This document shows positions 56,013 through 64,000 of a stretch of DNA of 64,000 bases, one piece after another; the first letter of the stretch is position 1; each line of letters starts with the position of its first letter. The notes under the pieces were generated by a model. It was not told where the DNA came from and searched no databases. It saw only the letters and a list, made by a program, of their open reading frames with translations. The translations under genes and the position numbers were made by a program. Origin of the DNA: Wolfiporia cocos (Eukaryota; Basidiomycota; Agaricomycetes; Polyporales; Phaeolaceae); NCBI GenBank assembly GCA_029448655.1, contig JACCLO010000001.1, positions 5,022,001-5,086,000 of the forward strand, in the 5' to 3' direction.

Positions 56013-57865
56013 ATGTGGACCCACAACGGCACACAGGATGCAAACTGGGAGTCGTCGACGAGCGCCCAGTACGGCGCGCCCTCTTCCTCACATCTGCCCT
56101 CCTATCCCTCCCTCGTCTGGTTCCACCACCCCCCGATGGCCTCGACGTCGTCCGCGGCGGCGTCCCCCGACCCGCCTCCCTCGGGGCCAGGGCCCATCCG
56201 CACCCACAAGTCCTCCCGCGCCCGCCAAAAGGACCCCGCCGGCCCGCCACCGCGCACGCCCCGCCCGCCCAACGCGTGGATCCTCTACCGCACCGACCGC
56301 CTGCGCGAGCTCCAGGCCCAGCTCCCGCCCGCACCCGACCCCGGCCCCGACGCCGCCCCCGCCGAGCCCGCCTCGCGCAGGAAGAAGGGCAAGCTCTCCA
56401 TGGCCGTCGCCTCGCACACCCTGGGCGAGATGTGGAAGGCCGAGTCGCCCGCCGTGCGCGCCGAGTACGAGCGCCTCGCGAACGAGAAGAAGACCGAGCA
56501 CGCGAACGCCCACCCCGGCTACCGCTACCAGCCCATGAAGCGCGAGGAGAAGGAGCGCATCCGCCAGGAGCGCAAGGAGGCCCGCAAGCGCCTCAAGACC
56601 CCCGCCGCCCGCCGCAAGGCCGCCCACGTCCCGTACAAGCCCGCCCACCTCCCCGGCGACCCCGCCCGCCCGATCTTCGCCCCGACCGGCTGGTACCCGT
56701 ACGGCGCCACCCCGCCCTACTCGCCCCACGCGTCGCCGTCCCCCGCCCCGCCGGGCGACCCGGGCGCGACCACCCAGCCGCAGCAGTCCGCGTACCCGCA
56801 CGCGGTCATCGCGCAGCAGCCGCTCTCGCGCCCGTTCCCGCGCGAGCTCCTCCCGGCGCCGCCGCCGGCCCACGTCCCTGCGCAGGGCGCAGGCAGGGGC
56901 AGGGGCGCGCGCAGGAGCACGCGGCGGAGCACGGCGACGCCCGAGTCATCCGCGCTGTCCGCGCGCGAGTCGTCCGTGTGCTCGCCGCCGAGCTCTGGCC
57001 CGCTCTCTCCCGGGTCGTCGTCCGCGCAGAGCCCGTGGCCCGCGTGCGCCACGCCCGCGAGCGCGGCCCGCAGCATGCCCATGGACGCGCTCGTCCCCCC
57101 CGGCGGGTGGGACGCGCTCCCCGACGACGACGTCGCGCGGATCAGCGCGCTCTTCGTCCCCGACCCTGCCCCGCCCGCGCAGCAGGATCCGCCGCCGCCG
57201 CCCGTCGCCGCCGACCTCCCGCAGCAGCAGCAGCAGCAGATGAACCCCGAGCCGGAGGTGCGTTCATCCCCTCGCGCGCGCCGCGGCGCTGACACGCCCT
57301 CTCCCCGCAGATCATCTTCGACATGCCGCCGTCGTTCGCGTGGGACGACGGCACGCTCGACTCTACGCTGTTTGCCTCGACCACGTGGGACATCGACGCG
57401 TTCGACCCGGACTTCTTCGACGGGTTCGCAGAGCCCTCGGGCGAGCTCACGCTCACGATCCCGGGCGCGTCGTACCACGCCCAGCCTGCCTCCGCCGCCC
57501 CGCCCGACGCGCCGCAGGGCCCCGTGCAGGTGCCGGGCGCGTTCGCGCACGAGGAGGCGGAGGGCGAGGCGCGCCGCCGGCAGAACTTTGCGAACTTCCT
57601 CGCGCACGTCGACTTTGCGGCCCTGCCCGGCGGCGCGGAGGGCCTGCATGGCGTCGCGGCGTTCGAGGGCCCCGCGGGCGGCCTGTTTGGCGTGCACGAG
57701 GGGGACGCGGACCCGGAGGGGGAGGACGTGGACGAGGAGGGGCGCCCTGGGATCATGCAGTACCTTGACCTGGACGTCGCTGCGGACGCGGATGCGGGCG
57801 CGCAGGGCTTCCAGCAGAAGATGCCCGAGGCGCAGGCGAACGGGTACGGGGACGCGTGCTACTGA
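56013..57865 (+). CDS. HMG-box (MATA-type) transcription factor
   Basis: Exons 56013-57257 and 57311-57865, joined by a 53-bp intron, give about 600 residues. An HMG box of the MATA/sex-determination type begins PRPPNAWILYRTDRL and continues through LGEMWKAESPAVRAEYERLA to HPGYRYQP, at roughly residues 83-175. It is interrupted by a Pro/Ala-rich insertion of about 25 residues after helix 1. The rest is Pro/Ser/Ala-rich with a short poly-Gln run and an acidic C-terminus containing FDMPPSFAWDD and DFDP-like patches that may activate transcription. Basidiomycete proteins of this kind regulate mating, fruiting or stress genes; the target here is unknown. The ATG at 56013 is the first in frame. 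Local GC content is very high and generates long shadow ORFs. Confidence 0.85.
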
Positions 57866-59260
57866 TCGTTGTTGAAGGAATTAAACCAAAATTGGGAGGC
57901 CGCGCCACGCGGGGCACGGCGAGGAAGGAGGAGTCGCCGTCCTCTGTGTATACGTCGTGCATGGCTTCGCTGCCTGAGCACGGACTCTGGAACTTGACCC
58001 GCCCGTCGCAGGTCCCTCGCATCGCTCGTCGCGCGCTCTCGCCTGCTGTCGTTACCCGCCAGACTGTCGCTTGTCTCTCGTTCTCGCCGTCGCGCTCTGC
58101 TTGTCGCTCGCCATCGCTGGCTGTACTACCCTCGTTTCCCACCGCTTCGTTTTTCCTCGGGTCTGCGTTCGTTTTCTTGTCCTGCGCGGTGTGCACTGCG
58201 ACCTATGCCCCGGATATGCCCCCCATCTCCCGTATGCTCGCACTCGGACACAGACTCGTCTGCTGCGCTGCCCGCGCTGGCCGGGCACGCTCAACATTGT
58301 CGTTTTGGTACGCGTAGTCTACACATAGGTGTCCCGTATGGCCCGGTATGCGTCATGTTCTTGCTGTCAAAATGTACTATTATCTCGCGTTGTTCTCCTC
58401 CCGTCGTCCTTCGTCGTGTCTGTAACAGGTGTAGACTCAAACGAATACCAATGCATTCCAGCGGTCGTATCGACGCGTCGCACACGTGATCGCGTCTCGA
58501 TCGCGCGATGGTCCCATTGTGCGCGATCGGCGCGTGGCGGTCTAGCTGCCTTATTGTCTGCGCCTGTGGCGTTGTCCAGGGCTTATTGTGAGAAGGTAAG
58601 TAGTGCGGTGCGTGTCAAAGTGAGCTAGGTCGACCCTTGATTGCTCCACCAGCACCGCCATGACTCGCTGTGGGATCCGCCGCCAAATGAAAGCCAGCGC
58701 GCCACAACTACCACTCGGAGTCATCATCGCGATGGCTGTGATGCGTTATTTGTCCATGCTGAAACACCTCACACGCTATGCGGGAAGGTGAGAATGACCC
58801 TGTCGTCTGCATCAAGGATCTCGCACAGGTTTACCACATTCCATTTCCTTAAGGAAACGGCCTAGCTCGCTGTGGCAATAGTAGACAGGCGCGCCGCGGT
58901 ATCATCATGCAGCAGCTGTCGTGATATGATTGCTGCCCGTGAGACTTCCCATTGACAGAATCGCTGAGCGGGACGCAGGAGGAGCCTCGAGGCTGCTTGT
59001 CCGGGCCCCGGGTGGCTCCCTTCGCATTGTGTGGTCACTTGCAGTGCGAGCCAGACGTCTCATGGTGCATCCCGTCTCCTGAGTATTGATGTCCGTGTAG
59101 AGATGGTGACGGGCCTGACAGACATTTCCTGTATTGGGTGTGTCCAAACCAGAATTTACCTTGCTGATGGCGCAGATACATGCGGCTAGACAGCTTCAGC
59201 ATCTGGATGTACCCATCCCGGAAGATGAGGTGTCGCAGACATATTGACGGATTACGTCAA
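57866..59260. other. Intergenic region, no supported gene
   Basis: 3' flank of the HMG-box gene, then sequence with only short, domain-less ORFs. The right part (from about 59163) is the start of dispersed-repeat copy C. Confidence 0.4.
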
Positions 59261-59559
59261 TTAGAACCCGAGACATCCTTGTATAACGGGTAGTGCCTGA
59301 GCAGCTGCTGCATCTCTGGCCGCCAATTTCGAGGCACCAGTACCTCTGCCACACTCCTCACCGTTATCTATAGAGTCAGCAGTATATGCATTGAGCAGGC
59401 ATCAAGGTGCGGCTGTAGACAACTCTACGCACATAACACAATGATCGTCCATGTGGGTTGCTGTTCTGAACTGGAAATAGCTTCCGCATACTTCATATTG
59501 TGCGAGGTACCGTGTCGTTCTAATAAATTGTTTAGGAGCATTAGGCTGCTCCTTACCAT
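59261..59559 (-). CDS. Small double-stranded-RNA-binding domain protein (copy C)
   Basis: Minus strand, exons 59559-59430 and 59367-59261 with a 62-bp intron, encoding 78 residues with no stop. It aligns over its full length with the gene at 30832: MLLNNLLERHGT, TWTIIV, NGEECGRGTGASKLAARD, AAAAQAL. The intron is at the identical position and phase. The usual KK at the start of helix 2 is KL here, which may weaken RNA contact, and the GPKH loop is replaced by SSEQQ. It is embedded in a reverse-orientation copy of the repeat at 26.6 and 30.4 kb. Confidence 0.65.
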
Positions 59560-60205
59560 TGCTGCTCAGTATCCTGCATTACACGATCAACGTTGAATCG
59601 GCTGGTAGAATGTCCTATACATACGCGTCGTGTAAAATCTCTGGAGTGAAGGTCTTGAATGCCCTGGTTGAGTAATACCGTATGTGGGCTCTAAACGTTA
59701 TATACATGCCCAAGCAAGTATTCGGTACGTTTTTAGGGTACATACTAGAACGGCTTGGCAGTGGGCAATGCTACGAGAGGCATGTGACATGTCCTAGAAC
59801 ATGCTGGAACTTTCCTGGCGGGGCATTCGTTGCGCGTTCAGAGTACGGAACAGAGTACCAAAGGCGTATCGGATCCTGTACATGTTAAAGCAAATTGAAA
59901 GCACATCGAGCAGGTGAAGCAATGATCGTGAGCAGTCACAGACGCTGCGGGGCCGGAAGTTGCATGGGCCGATATGGTCTATGAAGATCAGGATTCTAAT
60001 GTGCGATAATAGTGATCATGCTGAAAAGCAGACCAGTCCAGCTTTGAAGCTCCTATTCATCATTTACTATTTTGCAGGACTAAAAGTAAACTGCCAATTT
60101 AGCTTCAGGTCCGTGATCCGCAATCTTTCAACTCTCAATCAAACTTTATCGCTTCGAGTACAAAGAAGACCAGACATTGTAAGACCACTTGAGGTTAATT
60201 ACCTA
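59560..60205 (-). repeat. Dispersed repeat copy C, flank of the dsRBD gene
   Basis: Matches 30200-30830 in reverse complement, including shared segments around ACATGCTGGAACTTTCC and the divergent opening at 59960-60223. It is interrupted on the right by the mariner-type element. Confidence 0.5.
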
Positions 60206-60770
60206 CAGTTGAAGACCTCATAATGCATAATGATGGTGACCGGATTTCTTTATGCATTATGAGGTCTTATGCAGTATCAAATTTGTCACAATATGTCACA
60301 TTCTGTAACCCAGCGTGACTCCGTAGAAATAACATAGCTATGTACCCCAGTATCTATATAGTATTACTTGTTTCATTGATGTGAGGTCAGCCTTGTAAAG
60401 ATGAGCAGAGAATTTGCACAACTGCTGCAGCGTGAGCACCGAGATGCCATCTGTTTCTGCAACCTGCAGCCTCGAGCGGTCGTTGTGTGTCACGTGGACA
60501 AAGCGCTTAATGGCAAACTGTGACAGCAATAGGAGCTGCACAAGCCAAAATTGGATTATTTGCTTGGGTTTTGCACCATAATGCTCTCAAATAAGATACC
60601 TATTACTATATATGGCAGATCTACTAATGCATAATTGCCTGATTGCTTATGCATTATGCGATATGAGATTCCATGCATAAATCCCCACAAACGAGGTCGG
60701 TGACCGGGTCAGGTCATGCATTATGAGGCATTATGCATTATGAGGTTATGCATTATGAGGTCTTCAACTG
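60206..60770 (+). mobile_element. Tc1/mariner-type MITE (565 bp)
   Basis: Inverted ends CAGTTGAAGACCTCATAATG and CATTATGAGGTCTTCAACTG lie between TA dinucleotides (60204-60205 and 60771-60772), as expected for TA target duplication. Several GCATTATGAGGT repeats occur near both ends. No transposase is encoded. Confidence 0.75.
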
Positions 60771-60772
60771 TA

Positions 60773-61163
60773 GCGGGTTTGCGTAGCACCGAGCGCCAAC
60801 GATCACATGCATACTACCACATTGGGCGCCTCTGCGCAATTATTGACAGAATGTTTCGGCCGACCCCATCAACTGAACTGAGGATGTATGCATTACATGC
60901 ATTATAGGATCACAATAAAACATATATTTAGATCATTGTATATATGTAGGAGAGTGCTGGCACATACAACACCGACACCTAAGTACTAAGCACTAAGCCC
61001 ATGCTTGATTTACAGCTTGACAATGAAGATGAAGATGACATGTCAATGACTTGGTTGCAGTGCTGTGACAATCATCGCATATCCTTGAAGACCAACAAGA
61101 TCACATGGAGCTATGCTAGCTCAAGAGTGCAGCACGTATAAATGAAGCCACTCATCTGCTGAC
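60773..61163. other. AT-rich sequence, nothing recognised
   Basis: Probably further repeat remnant; no ORF or known motif. Confidence 0.3.
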
Positions 61164-61850
61164 TGTCACAGATTTCCTAGGGCATACCCTATTTTTACCT
61201 AATTTTACCGCATTCCTACGGAGCTACATGTAGTTTATATGCATTGACCCGTAGTTAACTGTTAGGTTATCTACATAAGAATCCTTACACGTAGTTAGTA
61301 ACCCTAACCTCGCACTCAATCCACACACCTGTCCTCATACAGTCACGTGACCCAGTATATGCGCCTATGTCTAGACACATGACTACGGCACACCCCGGCC
61401 CATCATGGCCATTGCCTTTAGTGCAATACATGACTGTGGTACCTCGCCCAGCACCTGCCATCTTAGACACAGGCTGACGTGGCCTTGACTGATGCTCGTA
61501 CTGGTGTCTCCCCTTAGTGCACGCTGACGCGGCCCTCTAGTTAGGCACATGCTGACACGTCCCCTTTACTGCCCGTGTGGGCATAGTTACACAGCTCCCC
61601 GCCGCACCCTGTATTAGCACCTTGCATTACTGCTTGGTGCACAGACCCCCTGGCTTTAGGGTAGACCTAGCTACTCTGCTGCCGCACATGTATATAACCT
61701 GTAATTCTCTGAGTGTACAACTCAGAACTAATCACCTCTTGACCACTGCTGAATCGTCCATCGACCTAAGCACAACTCTTACTCGCTACCTCATAACCCT
61801 CTCGTCAACAACACAACCCCTCAAGAAGTATAAGTGAGTAGTTTGTGTCA
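61164..61850 (+). repeat. Solo LTR related to elements 1 and 3
   Basis: 687 bp, TGTCACAGATTT...GTTTGTGTCA, with a TATA box near 61689. The flanks CTGAC (61159-61163) and CTGAT (61851-61855) are a target duplication with one C/T change. The start and the Thr/Tyr-poor TTTTTACCTA stretch resemble 4821-5519. Confidence 0.7.
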
Positions 61851-61869
61851 CTGATAAAGTCATGAACAG

Positions 61870-62428
61870 TGACACAGACTTACGTCTGTGCTACCCCTGG
61901 GCTCAGGGGGAACCATACACGCCGTTGAGCGAGCCTATAAGTCACCGTGCCAGCGCTGAACGCAGAGGCAACGTGGGGGTGACTAGTCCCCTTGTGTACG
62001 TCGAGGTAACAGAGGCGGCTCACAGACTAGCACGACGCGATACGGGCCCCGGGCCAGAGAGCATCACAGCGATAGTAAGAAAGGGGCTATGCCCAATTGT
62101 CGAGAATCTTAGGAATGGGGAGTAAGCCCACATTCCGTCGTAATATATACATGAGCGATGTGACTACTAGTACTGCCCTAAAGATGAGGCCTGTGCGCCG
62201 TATCTACTGGGTCATGTGCTAAGTGACGCTACATGTAACTACTGTGACCATAACGTGAGTACCGGAGGCGCGCGCTACCCTACAGCGCTAACCTAACGAC
62301 CAGGTGACCTGCAATAACTGGGAGTGACGCTGGAGGTGGCTATGGAGTAGAGGCGCGGCGTACGCCTAGCGCCGCACATACAACCTATAGCGAGGGAGTC
62401 TAAATTAATAAAGGAATAATTTGTGACA
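61870..62428 (+). repeat. Solo LTR, hairpin family (TSD AACAG)
   Basis: 559 bp, TGACACAGACTTAC...ATTTGTGACA, bounded by AACAG at 61865-61869 and 62429-62433. The 5' hairpin is CACAGAC/GTCTGTG with loop TTAC. The pre-TATA stem is GGAATG (62112-62117) with CATTCC (62131-62136). Confidence 0.85.
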
Positions 62429-63365
62429 AACAGTGTCATATGTACATTGTCTATAATGAATTTGGTCAATGTCTCTTATGACAAGTACTATAGTAAATGA
62501 TAGTGCTGTGAGCTTCTTACATTTTTATCCTAAGTATTCAGGGCTCGTGCACACATGGTTGGTGACCAATTTACAATGTATTCTATTCTGGCTTTATAAG
62601 CTACTGCAGCTTTGGGGTCTTCAACATTCATACACAGCAATGCCAGAGCACCCACCACTGGGAAATACATGTGATATCTGGTGCTTGATGCTATGCAAAC
62701 CCACTGGGTAATTAACCTCAAGTGGTAAGGCTGTAAATCTACTCATATCTACGTAGATATACCTAGCACTGCATGAAGCCACCGGTTTTCTGACACCTAG
62801 AACTTGGTTAGAACTTGAACAGATTCTGAAGTGATTCTGGACAGATCACAACATCATTGGAATACATCCAGAATATGCATATTTCTGACATGTTTCTGAC
62901 AGATTCTCAGATTGGTCTGGCCAGCTCTCAAAATACTGAACCATTACAGTCATTCTGGAATATAATGACATTTGTCAGTTTCTTTTTACATGTTGTTTTG
63001 ATGCGTCCATCTTCTGAGCCAATGTTCCAAGCCAGTAAGCACCTGTAAGTGCCCATTTCCTGAACCTGTATTCCACTGCAATTGTCTAGATTCTATGCAC
63101 TATCACACTCTCTATGTCATGGGTAATAGGAATATTAGTGGAGATATGAGATCCTGTGCCCTATGACTGTGAAATTGTTGCTGGAATGAGGATGACATTT
63201 GCAAGATTCTAGCAGTCTCACATAGCAGTCTTTATCACTGGTGGAAAATCTTCCATGACTTCAGCCAGGTTGTCAAGCCTCCATCACTGCTGCAAGGATG
63301 TACTCACATTATGACTCAAGCTGTGATGGATTATATTCACAATGTGCTGTGAACTTGTGACAATG
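62429..63365. other. AT-rich sequence, probable old repeat remnant
   Basis: No coding region with a recognised domain. Short ORFs (for example 62469-62711) are unsupported. Confidence 0.3.
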
Positions 63366-63840
63366 GGTGAATGCCCCCCTCAGTCTCGAACTTACAACTT
63401 CCAGTATCCAGTCACCTGATCCTTTAGATAGCCACGTGCGTCTTTAGCAGATAAGATAACCCGTTTGTAACGTGATTGTATATGTAAGCTGTTTAGAGTT
63501 TAGCTTAGTGCTTTGGTAGGCGCATGCACACAGGCCATGTTGCTTTAGGGTAGCCTTGATAGTCAATGCTCACTTGCATGTATATATACTAGGCCAGTCT
63601 GAGGTGTTCACCTCAGACTTCTCAATGTAACTCCAGGGCTTAGTCCCTCTTACTTGCCAAACCCCTCTGCTTGTGTACACCTGCCTGCTAGTCTGGGAGA
63701 ACCTCGACCTTGCTGTAGTACCTTGGGATTACCCATGTGATGGTACATCAGGCCCTCTGGTGTCTGAAAGGCATGTGTAGGGGAGTTAGGACTATTGGTG
63801 GTGGGGTGTGGGTGGTGGTGGTCAACACAAGTCTGTGTCA
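63366..63840 (-). repeat. Solo LTR, hairpin family, minus strand
   Basis: Read on the minus strand it starts TGACACAGACTTGTG at 63840. An 11-bp stem (AGTCTGAGGTG 63596-63606 with CACCTCAGACT 63609-63619) lies beside the TATA box (about 63581-63588). CAATG flanks both sides (63361-63365 and 63841-63845). The last bases are ACC rather than the usual CA, so the inner end is less certain. Confidence 0.55.
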
Positions 63841-63970
63841 CAATGTGTGTGTATTGTAGTCACTGCTAGATTCTAGTTCATCAAACTCATTTTCATCAAT
63901 TTCTTCATTGGGATTTTGTGGCATAGGAGTGGGTATTCTATCAGGAAATAGCTTAGCTTTTTCTGCAGAG

Positions 63971-64000
63971 TGTCACAGACTTACCAGTCTGTGAGGACCC
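63971..64000 (+). repeat. Start of another hairpin-family LTR (cut by window end)
   Basis: TGTCACAGACTTACCAGTCT matches the family start, with stem CACAGACT/AGTCTGTG. Whether it is solo or heads a full element cannot be seen. Confidence 0.6.

Noticed and set aside
55426..56334. 302-codon minus ORF upstream of and over the HMG-box gene
   Set aside because: GC-driven antisense opening, no domain or splice logic.
55703..57292. 529-codon plus ORF over the HMG-box gene
   Set aside because: It is in another frame of very GC-rich sequence, Pro/Arg-rich throughout and without domains. The HMG box lies in the frame from 56013.

Overview
The window looks like nuclear DNA of a filamentous basidiomycete, probably an Agaricomycete such as a polypore (inference). 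The reasons are genes with many 48-65 bp GT-AG introns, a fungal NACHT-WD40 receptor, small double-stranded-RNA-binding proteins, an HMG-box factor, and Ty3/gypsy chromoviruses of the Tf1/sushi type.

Positions 1-32.6 kb form a nested transposon cluster. The oldest visible layer is a large, apparently non-coding LTR element (16198-26132). An LTR retroelement on the minus strand (element 3: LTR 15499-16197, leader, start of gag) sits in its 5' LTR. The gag of element 3 is cut by a full-length, nearly pristine Ty3/gypsy element (element 2, 5990-14451, TSD ACGGG). It also abuts the 3' half of another chromovirus (element 1, 1-5519). Solo LTRs at 18423 and 22094 (the latter with a third LTR nested inside), two hAT-type MITEs and two MULE-type MITEs fill the rest. 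Both pol ORFs carry a dUTPase, but at different places: at the C-terminus in element 1, and between protease and reverse transcriptase in element 2. Element 2 also has a long second reading frame (ORF3) with two zinc knuckles overprinting the end of pol. The families whose LTR/internal junction is visible have a primer-binding site complementary to their own LTR just downstream of the TATA box, which points to Tf1-like self-priming.

Positions 26.1-31.6 kb hold degraded copies of a dispersed repeat that carries a small intron-containing dsRBD gene: broken at 26757, intact at 30832, and a second intact copy at 59261-59559.

Positions 32.7-57.9 kb are a gene island: PEP carboxykinase (minus), a NACHT-WD40 NLR-like protein (minus), a degraded membrane-protein gene (minus), MCM2, an HMT1/ABCB6-like half ABC transporter, a glycine-rich RRM protein and an HMG-box transcription factor (all plus). 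They are housekeeping, immune-like and regulatory genes with no evident shared pathway.

Positions 59-64 kb return to repeats: the third dsRBD copy, a mariner-type MITE, and solo LTRs of two families. One LTR family has stem-loops whose arms change sequence between copies while staying complementary.

No rRNA, confident tRNA, CRISPR or bacterial-type operon was seen. Exon limits were placed by eye from GT-AG signals and frame continuity; none was tested against transcripts.
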